Assembly (NCBI GenBank): GCA_012295225.1
Contig: WMKK01000001.1
Coordinates: 62,001 to 126,000, forward strand
From: Ostreococcus mediterraneus
Taxonomy: Eukaryota; Chlorophyta; Mamiellophyceae; Mamiellales; Bathycoccaceae
Length of the DNA stretch: 64,000 bases
Reading direction: 5' to 3'
This document shows, piece after piece, positions 52,236-62,367 of this stretch (the stretch's first letter is position 1; every line of letters starts with the position of its first letter). Below the pieces are notes generated by a model that searched no databases, was not told where the DNA came from, and was given only the letters and a program-made list of their open reading frames with translations. The position numbers and the translations under genes are program-made.

Positions 52236-55108
52236 ATGTTGAAACGATACGTTCGATTTTCACACGCGCACCCATGGCGGGCGTTGGCGGTGTGCCTCGC
52301 GTGCGCGTGCGCGGCGACGCTGGCGTGCGCGTTGGGGTCGATGTTGACTTTTGCGCCGCCGCAAGCGCGAGAGTGGGTGATTCCTCGCGATTCAGTGACG
52401 ACATGGAGCGATGCGGGGGAGTTGGCGAGGGCGATGCTTGATGAGTGAGTACGGTTCGAGACGCGAAGGCGCATCGGACGCGCGAACGCGCGAACGCGCG
52501 TCGTATGGATGGACTGACGTGAGCTCGTACGCGCACGCGTGGCATGTTTAGGTTAAGTTCGGGTGTGGATGGCGCGCGAGAGCGTTCGGAAGAAAGCGTG
52601 CTAGGAACGTTCATGTTTCAATGGGAATCCACGGTTAAGGGTGAAAGCGTATTTACGCGCGATAATTTGATGGCGATGCGCGAACACGAGCGGTTAGTGC
52701 TTCACGGTACGGTGCCGTACGATGCTGTGTGTCAACTTAAATACACAAACGATGGAATGTCTTCATGTGTGCCGTATCTTTCACCGGTGTCGTACTTTTT
52801 CGATGCCGATGGGAACATCGTGGACGACGTGGACGCTGTCGTTCGCGGCGTCTTTGCCACAAATGTTAGTGAATTCGGATACTTTCTCGGTGATTTCAAC
52901 GCCGAGACGAACGTGGTAGGGATAACCCGGTCAAAATACCCAGTTGGATCGCCTTTTCGAGGATTTACGAGCGCGACGGATCGATTCTCTGACCAAGAAC
53001 GTATCCTCGGTGAATTCCTCGATCCCATTGAGGCTGCGTTGTTCAAACGATTTCGTATGCGTGGCAACATCGTCACCTCGCCGTATATGCGCCCTGCGAA
53101 AGAGGCACACGTGTACACGCGTTGGGATAGTCAATATATGCGTCAGAGAGACGCAGCGAGGGTGATTTCGAGTGATCTCGCATGGGCCATCGCATCCGTC
53201 GCGTCCGTCTGGGCGTACATGGTCCTACATACTGGCAGCGCGTTCATCGCCACCGTGGGCATGTTTGAAATTCTCATTTCGTTTCCAATGGCACTTCTTA
53301 TATATAAAACGGTGTACCACATCCAATATCTCGGGAACATTCAGGTACTGTCAATATTTGTCGTTCTCGGCGTCGGTGCGGATGATGTATTCGTGTTTTA
53401 CGACGCCTATCGTCAGAGCGCCGCGGTCGAAGGCGTCGGGGACGACTTGCTAGAAAGACTTGAATACACGCACACTCGAGCGGCTCGAGCGGTGTTTGTG
53501 ACTTCATTCACCACACTTGCGGCATTTCTCGCCACAGCGTGGTCGACTCTTATCCCGCTGGCGGCGTTTGGGATTTTGTCTGCGACCATGATCGCGTGTC
53601 TCTTCGTCGTCAACGTGCTCTTTTTTCCGCCCTCCTTGGTGATATACGTTCGACACTTTGAGCGAATGCGCTGGCCATTCTCGCGTCTGATGCATTGGAT
53701 GTGCGCGAGAGAGAAACCAAGCGCCGGAGGCGATGATAAAAAGCCCAAACTCGGCCACATCGAGTTATTCTTTCAGGGACCATTTTACCGCGCGCTGGCG
53801 CTTCCGTGGGTACGTTTGCCAATCATCGCGGCGTTCGCGGCGCTGTTCATCATCGCAGCGAGAGATTGCTCGCGACTGGAAACGCCATCCGAACTCGAAC
53901 AATGGTACTCTCGCAAGCACCTGAGCCAACAGTTTAGTGATAGCCAAGTGGCTTTTATGCGCTCGGATGCAGATATTGTCGTGCCCATTGATATATTTTG
54001 GGGCGTCGCCGACGTGGACACGTCGGGCGTCAATCGTTGGGATTTAAACGCTAGAGGAGCGCTCGTTTTGGATGAATCGTTCGACTTGTCAGCTCCAGAA
54101 GCGCAACAACACGTGTATGAAAGTTGCGTTGATCTTCATTCGGCGGCGTGCTTTTCGACGGGGTGCAAAGATGGTAAACTCGTAAGTAACGTGGATTGTT
54201 TCATGATGCAATTTCGCGATTACGTGGGCGTGAACAACTTTCCAGTACCACAGCGCGAGTTCGCGTCAAAATTGCACGTCTTTCGAGCATCACCCACGGG
54301 TCAGCCATTTGCACAGCACATTGGTTTCCGTAATCTCGAGGGTACAGATGAGCTCGATGTGTTCTTCATCAAAATTAGCGCAAAGTCAACCTTGCAGGAA
54401 ACGTCCCCGGCGGCGATCACGCGTTCGGTGTATTCTGAAATTGATGCCTGGGTGCGTCGTCGTAATGAAATTGCGCCCGCATCTGTCGACAACGCAGCAC
54501 AGACGGCGTATGTGGCGTGGACGTGGATGAGAATGCAGGAAACGTTGATTGAAAACACATTTCAGGGCATTAGTATTTGCTTTGTCATGGCGTTTCTGGT
54601 CCTCACGCTTGCGACGCAGAATATTCTCGTCGCTTGCATTTGTTGCACGTGCGTCGCCGGAATCGTCGTTAGCGTGCTCGGATTGGGCGTGTATCGTTTA
54701 ATGGGATGGAGCTTGGGCATTCGAGAAACTATCGCTGCGGTCATTCTTATGGGGCTTTCGGTGGACTACGGCGTACATTTAGGCACGTCGTACGTAGAGG
54801 CGCCTAAAAAACTACTTACCCGCGGCGAACGCACGCAGTACTCGCTCACAACGCTCGGCGTGTCGATAACAGCATCGGCAATTACAACAGTTATTTCTGG
54901 TTCGATTCTTTGGTTGTGTACGCTGCAGTTTTTCTTCAAATTCGCGTTCCTAATCACGATGACGATTGGATGTTCGTACGTGTGGTCCATAGGCTTTCTC
55001 GCCGCGGCGCTCTTGACCATCGGGCCTGAACGCGGCGAATGGAACCTCACCGTTATTTATAACTGGATAAAACGCCGCGTGAGGCGAACAGATGAATCTG
55101 AAACGTAG
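52236..55108 (+). CDS. Patched/RND-type membrane protein with sterol-sensing-like domain (921 aa)
   Basis: Exon 1 (52236-52444) and exon 2 (52552-55108), joined in phase 2; the 107-nt intron begins GTGAGT, has CTGAC at 52513 and ends TTTAG. Exon 1 gives the first membrane helix (ALAVCLACACAATLACALG). The SSD-like block follows a large extracellular loop: IASVASVWAYMVLHTG, FEILISFPMALLIYKT, VLSIFVVLGVGADDVFVFYDAYRQ (GxGxDD pore motif), FVTSFTTLAAFLATAWST, LIPLAAFGILSATMIACLF. A second helix cluster near the C-terminus has AVILMGLSVDYGVHLGTSYVE. Twelve spans in all, as in Patched/Dispatched. Substrate unknown; lipid or sterol transport is an inference. Confidence 0.85.
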
Positions 55109-55218
55109 TGGGTGTCATTTCATTGCAAATCGATTCATACCATATCATATCATAGCTCTCGTTCGTTTGTGCTTGTTTCTCGCTTCCATCTTCGCGCGCG
55201 CGAGTGACTTGTTACATG

Positions 55219-56418
55219 TTACTCGGCTGCGACTGCGCGCAGTTGTCGTTGATCGCCCGTCATTTGTGCACTCATGTTACAGTCACGAGTGCGGTGCACG
55301 ACTGCGTTCACCGTGTTCGTGAAATCCGTCATCATGCGCATGCATTCCAACACACGAGCGTTGACCATTTCGAAATGTTCGGCGTCGTGTTCATAAAGAT
55401 GATGCAAAATGTGCGTCACGATGGTTCTCGCGATACACGACTCTTCATACACATGTCCGCATTGCTCAGCTAACACAATGCACAAAATGGCTTTCGCAAT
55501 GACGCTACTTTCGCATCGCGCGAGGATGTTCACATTGTACAACACCATGAGCGATAAGATTTCAGCGCGGCGCAAAATCTTCGTCGTTCGATCCTTGTCG
55601 CCGCGAATGAAGGATTGTCCATCGACCAAGCAAAGAAAATAAGGCACGTATTGAAATGGCGTCACGCGAGAAACGGCCCAGTCCAACTCACGCAACACGA
55701 TGCCTTCCATTTTCGCGACAGCCACGTGATCAAACGAAATATCACTCGTGCTCTGAAGACGAGCCGAAATGTCTCTACGGGCGGTTTCCTCCGATTCCTC
55801 AAACTTCACCGCGATGAGCATACACGCACACGACACCAACTGATACAACCAACAACTATTACTTGCAATCACATATCCACTCATGGCGATGAAATAATCG
55901 AGATACATCACCGCCAATGCCGTCGTCACACAGGAAAAATCATTCGTCAATTGCGTTCGCACTAAATTCTCAACCAGCACCATCCGAGCGTCCATCACTC
56001 GCTCAATCTTCTCCCGTCCCTCAATCGTTCTCGCGGGCGCCACCTCATCGCACTCGCGCTCAATCATCGTCGCACACACATCGGCTGCGGTTTGAATTTC
56101 GCGCATCCGCGTCGTACACCGCGTCTTGGTGACCGGACATCCTCGCGCGGCTAAGATGTGTCGCACGGTTAACGCGCTCCACCGCTCGAGGTCATCCTCG
56201 CCGCCGTCACCGCTGCCGCCGCCGCCGCCGCCACTCGCGTCCGCGTCTTCACCGACATCGATGATGCGTCGATGTCGTCGCGCCGACTCGCAGTCGTCGC
56301 AGTCGTCGTGCGAACAGATGGTGGACACATCATCATCATCATCCATCGAACGCGGCGTCGTCATTGACGTCGACTGCGCGTGCATAAATCGCAACGCCGC
56401 GCGCACCGGATCAGGCAT
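55219..56418 (-). CDS. CYCD: D-type-like cyclin (399 aa)
   Basis: The cyclin box is in the C-terminal 250 residues: TALAVMYLDYFIAMSG, WLYQLVSCACMLIAVKFEE, then MEGIVLRELDWAVSRVTPFQYVPYFLC. The M-E-x-x-V-L-x-x-L-x-W-x-xxx-VTPF arrangement is diagnostic of D-type cyclins, which bind CDKA-like kinases at G1/S. The N-terminal ~90 residues are acidic and Gly-rich; I see no LxCxE retinoblastoma-binding motif. The start at 56418 (MPDPVRAALRF) is the first true ATG, since the frame upstream begins at a TTG. The C-terminus holds several Cys and His. Confidence 0.78.
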   Translation of the reverse strand: MPDPVRAALRFMHAQSTSMTTPRSMDDDDDVSTICSHDDCDDCESARRHRRIIDVGEDADASGGGGGGSGDGGEDDLERWSALTVRHILAARGCPVTKTRCTTRMREIQTAADVCATMIERECDEVAPARTIEGREKIERVMDARMVLVENLVRTQLTNDFSCVTTALAVMYLDYFIAMSGYVIASNSCWLYQLVSCACMLIAVKFEESEETARRDISARLQSTSDISFDHVAVAKMEGIVLRELDWAVSRVTPFQYVPYFLCLVDGQSFIRGDKDRTTKILRRAEILSLMVLYNVNILARCESSVIAKAILCIVLAEQCGHVYEESCIARTIVTHILHHLYEHDAEHFEMVNARVLECMRMMTDFTNTVNAVVHRTRDCNMSAQMTGDQRQLRAVAAE

Positions 56419-56791
56419 GGGCGCCGTGTGTGAACGCGTGTTGCGTCCGTCGTCGTCGTCGGCGGTGGTGGTGGCGCCGGGCGTGCGCGCGTGGGATTGT
56501 GCGTCGCGATGTGAAGGCGTCACGGCGTCGCGCGCGCGGGCCAAGCAAACGCGAAACTCTTCGGTTCACGCATGCGATGCATGCGTCGCGCGCGATCGCA
56601 ATGGACAGTTGACGCGTGCGATGAGGGTTTTGAACAATCAAATCATGAGTATGACACAAAGAACGGCCTCATACGCGAGTGGTTGCGTGTGGGCGTCTAC
56701 AAACAGTGCGCGCGCGTCAAATGACGTTGAGCCGAATCGAACGTCGATGCGGCTCGAGCACGTCTAAAAAATATGTGTGACAGCGTCGTCA
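56419..56791. other. Spacer between cyclin D-like and coiled-coil genes
   Basis: About 373 bp. It probably holds the cyclin promoter and the 3' UTR of the neighbouring minus-strand gene. No gene, tRNA or repeat that I can support. Confidence 0.45.
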
Positions 56792-58987
56792 TCAATCAAA
56801 CCGATCCCATCGAGTACCGCTTTGGACGAATTCTCGAGATAGGGATGAAATCACGTCGTTTTTGCGCGCGATGGCGCGCTCCATGCTCGCAATTTCGCGC
56901 TCGAGCGCGGCGGCTTCCGCCGTGGGCGGCACGCTCGCGCCTCCGCCGCGCGTGTAATGATGATGATGATGACGAGATGCATATCGATCGCCTTCATCAT
57001 GACGTGGATCCATGCCAGCGTAATGATGATGCGGTGTCGCGTACGCCCCGTATCGATCGCGCGGCGTATACGGCGACGATCGCAACGACGACGTTGAATT
57101 CGGCGCCAATCGCGGAGAATACCGATCGACATCGCTCTCATACGCCGCGATGATGCTCTCCAATTTCGCCGTATGTTCACGATGCGCGCGAGCTAATCGC
57201 GCCAACTCCTTTTCGCGCTCGTGCTCCATGTGCTCCTGTCTTCGTTGAAGCGATTCCACGACTTCGTGCAGCCGTTCGAGTTCGGCGAGCGCGCGCGAAT
57301 TCGCGGGCGAGCTCATCTCGGCGCGATGCTCGCGCCGCTGCTGCTCCTCATCCGTGGTTTGTCCCGAGCTCTTCTGCGATACGTGACGCTTGTCATCACG
57401 CATCGCGTGTCCTCGCGCGGTATCGTCTCTCCCGTCGCCGCTCAATGGAAGCCGCGGGGCGTTGACGGCTTCGAAACCTCCCCGGTCGTGCGCGCGCTCC
57501 TCCTCGAGCGATAGCTGCGAGTTCGCGCGGCGCAACGCCGACGGTTTCGGATCGGGCACGGTTGGCGTTGGTACGGAAGGTACGCCAGCCTGCACGCCCG
57601 GTGGTGGTGGCCGAGGTGCACCGGGGGTGAACGCGGTGCGCCACGCGTCGGTGTCTTCGCGTTCAGCGTGGAACAAGCGCGTTTCGAGCACCGCCAATCG
57701 ACGTTCGACGGCGTCGAGCACCTTGGCTTGGATGAGTTCATCGCGATTCGTCGGCGATGGCGTTTCGCCGGTTTGTGCAGACGGACTGGCGGGTGCTTCT
57801 GGGCTTTGCGTGCGATCGCGAGACGGTTCGGGAGGCGGAGCGTCGGCGAAAACGTCCTCGATGTCGCGCGCGGGCGACGCGTCCGCTTCGGCTTGGGCTG
57901 CTTCGTCTCGCCGCGGCACCTTGCGGCGCTGTCCCTCGGGAGTGTCGATGAGGGTATCCCAAAACATGAAATCTTCGTCCACCCAATTAGCGCCATCGAA
58001 AATGGTGTCAGGAACGATCGGCTCGGCGCTTGGCTGGGCGGTCGGCTGGGCGTCGCGGCTGACGTCGATCGCCGGCGGTTTCGATCGCGTCGACGGCTTG
58101 ACGCTATCCGAAATCACATCTGCGCGGCGCTTCTTCGAATCCTCCTTTTGCGCGCCAACATTGGTGCATGATGGTTTTTGCAAGCGTGTTGGCTTGTGCG
58201 CAGTGGCATTCCCGCTCTTTATGCCCCGCGCCACGGCAAAAGTCGCCGGAAGCGACTGCGCCGGAGGCGCCGCTAGACGCCGCTCGGGTTCGCCTTCAAA
58301 ATCCAAAACATCCTCCGGACGACCCGCACCCACAGCCGTGCGCTCCATAACAATCTCTTTACGAATTCCTCGACCGCGTCCTTTAGATTTACGCACGCGC
58401 ACGTGCGCGTATCCATACACTTTACGCTCTAAATAGTCTTGCACGTACATATCCGCCTGCGCCGCTCTGGCGCGTGTCGACGACTTGGCAAACTTCTTCT
58501 CCGCGCCAAACATATCCTTGTACCGAATATACGTCGAATCGTCGCTCGGCAGAGGAACGCTCACATCACACGGCACATCTTGCACGCGCGGTTCACGACG
58601 CACCGCGCGTCCCGGTAAACCCACCGCGTCAAACGTAACCGCGCGCGTTATCTCCCTCGCCTCGCTCGCCTCGGTCGTCGTCGCCTTCTCCCCCGTCCCA
58701 GTCGCTTGCATCGCGTACTCCACCGCACACCGCACGTGCCTCGCCATCGCGCCTTCATCCACAATCTTCAAGACATCGCCGCGCACGTCGTCGTCGCCGT
58801 CCTCGTCGTCATCGTCGTCGCGCGCGCGCGCCTCTTCGCGCAACCCCAACGACCCACCGCGGCGCCGCGACTGATTCCCCGACGTCGTCGCGTCGCCTTC
58901 ATCGCTATCGCACGACGCGTGCGCGGGAGGCGTGCGCGTGCGTATCTTATGCGTGCCTATGCGCGCCACGTGCGACGCGGTCGCCAT
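56792..58987 (-). CDS. Coiled-coil protein, unknown (731 aa)
   Basis: Begins at the ATG at 58987; the frame is open a little further but only from a GTG. The N-terminus is Arg- and Asp-rich. Residues ~150-215 form the best-conserved-looking part (DVSVPLPSDDSTYIRYKDMFGAEKK, then VRVRKSKGRGRGIRKEIVMERTAVG), a basic region. The middle is Pro/Ala-rich and disordered. The C-terminal third has a coiled coil (LAELERLHEVVESLQRRQEHMEHEREKELARLARAHREH), then a Tyr/Pro/His-rich stretch, then a short helical end (EREIASMERAIARKNDVISSL). No catalytic motif. A centrosome, basal-body or cytoskeletal role would be speculation. Confidence 0.7.
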   Translation of the reverse strand: MATASHVARIGTHKIRTRTPPAHASCDSDEGDATTSGNQSRRRGGSLGLREEARARDDDDDEDGDDDVRGDVLKIVDEGAMARHVRCAVEYAMQATGTGEKATTTEASEAREITRAVTFDAVGLPGRAVRREPRVQDVPCDVSVPLPSDDSTYIRYKDMFGAEKKFAKSSTRARAAQADMYVQDYLERKVYGYAHVRVRKSKGRGRGIRKEIVMERTAVGAGRPEDVLDFEGEPERRLAAPPAQSLPATFAVARGIKSGNATAHKPTRLQKPSCTNVGAQKEDSKKRRADVISDSVKPSTRSKPPAIDVSRDAQPTAQPSAEPIVPDTIFDGANWVDEDFMFWDTLIDTPEGQRRKVPRRDEAAQAEADASPARDIEDVFADAPPPEPSRDRTQSPEAPASPSAQTGETPSPTNRDELIQAKVLDAVERRLAVLETRLFHAEREDTDAWRTAFTPGAPRPPPPGVQAGVPSVPTPTVPDPKPSALRRANSQLSLEEERAHDRGGFEAVNAPRLPLSGDGRDDTARGHAMRDDKRHVSQKSSGQTTDEEQQRREHRAEMSSPANSRALAELERLHEVVESLQRRQEHMEHEREKELARLARAHREHTAKLESIIAAYESDVDRYSPRLAPNSTSSLRSSPYTPRDRYGAYATPHHHYAGMDPRHDEGDRYASRHHHHHYTRGGGASVPPTAEAAALEREIASMERAIARKNDVISSLSREFVQSGTRWDRFD

Positions 58988-59227
58988 CGACAGCGACTCT
59001 CTCGCGCGCGCGCGCGACACCGACGATGCGAGTCGCGCAATGGCGCGCGCGCGCGGTCGACATCATCATCGTAGTGTACGGCGCGAACGCCCATGACGCG
59101 CGTAATTATCGCCGCGCGCGGTCGAAAAGTTCCGCTCCGGGCGCGCCGGTGCGGAACTCTGTGCGCGCATATGGGTAAACACAGCGGCCAGTACGAGCAC
59201 CGGAGATGTATGTCGCCACGTGGTGTG

Positions 59228-59236
59228 TTTATGTGT
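59228..59236 (+). repeat. Left 9-bp target-site duplication TTTATGTGT
   Basis: Identical direct repeat to 59924-59932, immediately outside the left inverted repeat of the inserted element. Confidence 0.75.
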
Positions 59237-59923
59237 CACCCCTGGCCATTTTTGGACCATTTCAGGGGGTTTTGAGACTTTCTTGGACCTGCTCGCACTT
59301 ACAGAGCTCCCACGCGTACAGATCGCTAGAACGCGTCGACGCGCGCGAGAAACGACGTGAAGACGCACAGGACGTGAGGCTCGTTCGTATTACATGTCGC
59401 GTGTCGTCGGCGGCGTCTGTTAGTGGCGCTGAGAGCGAGTGGTGATCGTGCGCGCTCCTCCAGGTCCAAGGCTGGAGACGCTTGAGCGCTGCCGTGGCGT
59501 CTTTCCCGCTCTGGTACGGTCCTCTTGGAATCAACAAATCTACTCCTTGCACACCGATGGGCGCGCGATCTACCTTCTTCCACCAGTCTGGAAGGGCACG
59601 AACGTCGTCCGCCGCGCTGTCATCGCGCGCGCGATGCCGATCGTCTCTGCGTTCGCGCTCGTCGAAGTCCACACCCTCACTCGAGCTGTCCCTTGCATTC
59701 AAAAGAATTTCACCATCGCTCGTTCCCGCGTCGAGTGGCGTCGCTATAGCCGCCGCGAACGTCTCCTCGCGCGGAGAAGACGATTCTTCGCGCGCCACCA
59801 CCGCGCGGCGGCGCGTGCGCGCCACCATAGTGACGCGGCGCGACACGCGCGCTCGTCTCACCACGCAGCAGGTCCAAGAAAGTCTCAAAACCCCCTGAAA
59901 TGGTCCAAAAATGGCCAGGGGTG
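59237..59923. mobile_element. 687-bp non-autonomous MULE-like transposon (57-bp TIRs, 9-bp TSD)
   Basis: The ends are a perfect 57-bp inverted repeat (59237-59293 and 59867-59923) starting CACCCCTGGCC. Both ends are flanked by the 9-bp direct repeat TTTATGTGT. Long TIRs with a 9-bp duplication are typical of Mutator-like elements; hAT (8 bp) and other superfamilies fit less well, though no transposase is present to prove it. The interior (573 bp) has a minus-strand frame of 188 codons spanning almost the whole element and running into the left TIR, and weaker plus-strand frames. Both strands' frames end in the same TIR-encoded QVQESLKTP. The perfect TIR match suggests a recent insertion. It lies between a coiled-coil gene and Pescadillo. 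Confidence 0.8.
59262..59828 (-). CDS. Element-internal ORF, possible captured gene fragment (188 aa)
   Basis: From the ATG at 59828 to a stop inside the left TIR. It has Arg/Ser-rich ends and a central segment with better composition: DDVRALPDWWKKVDRAP, then GVQGVDLLIPRGPYQSGKDA. Before the TIR the DNA reads GTAAGTGCGAG, a near-consensus 5' splice site, which would fit a captured exon with its donor (Pack-MULE style). It is not a transposase that I can recognise. It may not be translated. Confidence 0.35.
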   Translation of the reverse strand: MVARTRRRAVVAREESSSPREETFAAAIATPLDAGTSDGEILLNARDSSSEGVDFDERERRDDRHRARDDSAADDVRALPDWWKKVDRAPIGVQGVDLLIPRGPYQSGKDATAALKRLQPWTWRSAHDHHSLSAPLTDAADDTRHVIRTSLTSCASSRRFSRASTRSSDLYAWELCKCEQVQESLKTP

Positions 59924-59932
59924 TTTATGTGT
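59924..59932 (+). repeat. Right 9-bp target-site duplication TTTATGTGT
   Basis: Matches the left copy. A further TTTATGTGG follows, so the target may have been a short pre-existing repeat, which slightly weakens exact TSD length. Confidence 0.7.
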
Positions 59933-60158
59933 TTATGTGGACGTGTGTGGACGTGTGTTGACCGAGATGGCGTTCGTGGGGGTACTGTATGAGACGCGGG
60001 GTGGGTGCGCGCGGGATGGGTCGGGATCGGTCGGGGTGACGCCGCCAGTGTATCACGCCGCCACACGGGCGCGCGACGACGCTGGCGGCTCCAGTGGCGG
60101 CGGCAGAGATTCGCGCGCGCGCGTGACGTGCGACGACGAAGGAGGAGGCGTCGTCGCG

Positions 60159-62180
60159 ATGGGTGGGGGGAAACAGAAACGCGTGAGTTCGACGGGGAAG
60201 GTGATTCCCAAGTCGGTGTTGAAGCAAAAGAAGGGCACGAGTAAGAGCGCGGCGTCGAGGTATGTGACGAGAAACCAAGCGTTGAATCGATTGCAGCTCA
60301 AGCTCGGGGATTTCCGTCGGTTGTGCATATTGAAAGGGATACATCCGCGAGAACCGAAGAAAAAGTCGCAAGGGCAAGGGAAGACGTATTATCACGTCAA
60401 GGATATTGCGTTTTTGCACCATGAACCGTTGTTGGAGAAGTTTAGGGAGTTGCGCGCGTACGCGCGCAAGTTGAAGCGGGCCAAGGCCAAGTCGAATTAC
60501 GTCGCGCTTGATCGATTGAGAGAGAATACACCAAAGTATGAGTTATCACACTTGGTGTTGGAGCGTTATCCGACGTTTAATGATGCGTTGCAAGATTTGG
60601 ATGATCCCATGACGTTGACGTCTCTCTTCGCCGTGTTGCCGAGCGTGAACCGTCACAACATCGCGCCAGAAATCGTCGCCAGATCTGAACAACTCGCGCG
60701 AGAGTTTAAGTCGTATTGTGTGCGAACGCATGCGTTGCGTAAGGTGTTCATTTCCGTGAAAGGGATTTATTACGAAGCTGAGATTGAGGGCGAGAAGATT
60801 ACGTGGTTGGAACCGCACGCGTTGTCGCAGACGGTTCCCGAAGACGTCGACTATCGCGTTATGTTGACGTTTCTCGAGTTCTACCAAGATCTGCTTTCGT
60901 TCGTCAACTTCAAATTATACAAAGAGGCTGGATTACAGTATCCACCAATGTTGAATGAAGAAATGGAAGACGCCGCCGCCGGGTTGGCCGCCGTCGTGCA
61001 CAAGTTGGCGCGAGAGGCTGATTCCGACGCGCACGCCAAGGCGTTGCCCGCTGGATCATCTGAAGCCGCCGCGGTTGAAGCACGTGCGAAGTCGCTGAAG
61101 GCCAAGCTCGCGTCTATCGCCGCAAACCAGGATGAGGAGGATGAAGATGAAGAAGCGGCGGCGGCGATGGACGCTGACGCCGTCGACGACAGTGAGATGA
61201 CGTCAGAACAGCGCGAATGCTCCAAGATATTCGACGGGTTGGTGTTCTTTATCAACCGCGAAGTCCCTCGTAATATGATGATTTTCATCATCAAGTCATT
61301 CGGCGGTGAAGTGTGCTGGGATGGCGAAGGTTCGCCGTACGACGCGGATGACGCGGCTATCACGCACGTCGTCATCGATCGACCGACGACAAACATGAAG
61401 CTCAATCCAAAGGTAGTTTACATTCAACCGCAATGGGTGTGCGATTGTGCGAACTGGCGAGTTTTGATTCCGCCTGACGGATATGCGCCGGATACGGAGG
61501 CGCCACCGCACTTGAGCCCATTCGTTGGCGCCGACGACGACGGGTACACGCCAGAGTACGCCAAGACGCTGTTGAAGCTTCAAGAAGAAGCGCGCGCAAT
61601 CAGAAACGGCGTACCGCTCATCAGGGTGACCGATGAAGACATCGTTGTCATTGACGACGCCACCCAAGCGGCGATGGATGAAAAGAGATACAGAAAGGAA
61701 TTAGAAGCTGAAATGAAGGGTGTATCGTACTCGAAATCGCTAGACGCCGCCGCCGAGAGCGAGGACGACGAGGACGCGAGTGAAGACGAGGACGAGGACG
61801 ACGATGATGACGATGATGACGACGATGATGATGCCGATGACGACAGCGATAACGACTCTGATCATTCTCAACGCGAGCCAAAGAGTCGTCTCACGGTGGA
61901 TATGGCGTTGAGCGAAAAGGACAAAATCATGCGCGACCAACTCGCCAAGGGTAGCGAAGAAGAGCAAATGAAGAAGATGTCTTACATGCTCTTGCCGCGT
62001 AAAAAGAGAGAACTTTACAAAGCAATGCAAATTGGCATCGCCAAGAAGGAAAAACGCGCCGCCGAACTCACTAAGCTCGCCGAAGAACACAAGCAGGCGA
62101 AGAAGCGTGCCGCCGGGGAGAAGGACGCCAGCACGCCAAAGCGGGCGAAAAAGGCGTCGACATCGTCGAGGAAAAAGTAA
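60159..62180 (+). CDS. PES1: Pescadillo homologue (PES1/Nop7, 673 aa)
   Basis: PeBoW-complex factor for 27S/32S pre-rRNA processing and 60S assembly, in the nucleolus. The N-terminal NIP7/pescadillo domain reads KGTSKSAASRYVTRNQALNRLQLKLGDFRRLCILKGIHPREPK, then YYHVKDIAFLHHEPLL and the LxLPxVNRHN-type core. A BRCT domain covers ~345-450 (IFDGLVFFINREVPRNMM, FGGEVCWDGEG, PQWVCDC with the conserved Trp). The C-terminus has a long Asp/Glu tract and a Lys/Arg-rich tail. I chose ATG 60159 (MGGGKQKRV), which matches the family start; the open frame upstream crosses the transposon and should not be called coding. Confidence 0.95.
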   Translation: MGGGKQKRVSSTGKVIPKSVLKQKKGTSKSAASRYVTRNQALNRLQLKLGDFRRLCILKGIHPREPKKKSQGQGKTYYHVKDIAFLHHEPLLEKFRELRAYARKLKRAKAKSNYVALDRLRENTPKYELSHLVLERYPTFNDALQDLDDPMTLTSLFAVLPSVNRHNIAPEIVARSEQLAREFKSYCVRTHALRKVFISVKGIYYEAEIEGEKITWLEPHALSQTVPEDVDYRVMLTFLEFYQDLLSFVNFKLYKEAGLQYPPMLNEEMEDAAAGLAAVVHKLAREADSDAHAKALPAGSSEAAAVEARAKSLKAKLASIAANQDEEDEDEEAAAAMDADAVDDSEMTSEQRECSKIFDGLVFFINREVPRNMMIFIIKSFGGEVCWDGEGSPYDADDAAITHVVIDRPTTNMKLNPKVVYIQPQWVCDCANWRVLIPPDGYAPDTEAPPHLSPFVGADDDGYTPEYAKTLLKLQEEARAIRNGVPLIRVTDEDIVVIDDATQAAMDEKRYRKELEAEMKGVSYSKSLDAAAESEDDEDASEDEDEDDDDDDDDDDDDADDDSDNDSDHSQREPKSRLTVDMALSEKDKIMRDQLAKGSEEEQMKKMSYMLLPRKKRELYKAMQIGIAKKEKRAAELTKLAEEHKQAKKRAAGEKDASTPKRAKKASTSSRKK

Positions 62181-62367
62181 AACGCGCGCGAGTAGCACGC
62201 GTTTTAGTCCACACACACTCACACGTACACACTAGGCTCGAGGAGAACGACGGGCACGAGACGTGCGTATTTGTTTGAATCTGTTTTAATTATAGACACA
62301 TCAATCTATCCATCTGCGAATCCCTTGGTACTAAAAAATAACGAAAGCGTTGCAATTGCGCGCGAAC

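Noticed and set aside
57390-58436. 348-codon plus-strand ORF opposite the coiled-coil gene
   Set aside because: Ser/Gly-rich mirror of a GC-rich minus-strand gene; no motif.
59237-59923. hAT or foldback element instead of MULE-like
   Set aside because: hAT elements usually make 8-bp duplications and have short TIRs; here TIRs are 57 bp and the duplication 9 bp. It cannot be fully excluded without a transposase.
59439-60158. N-terminal extension of Pescadillo
   Set aside because: The extra frame runs through the transposon and its TIR; family members begin near MGGGKQKRV at 60159.
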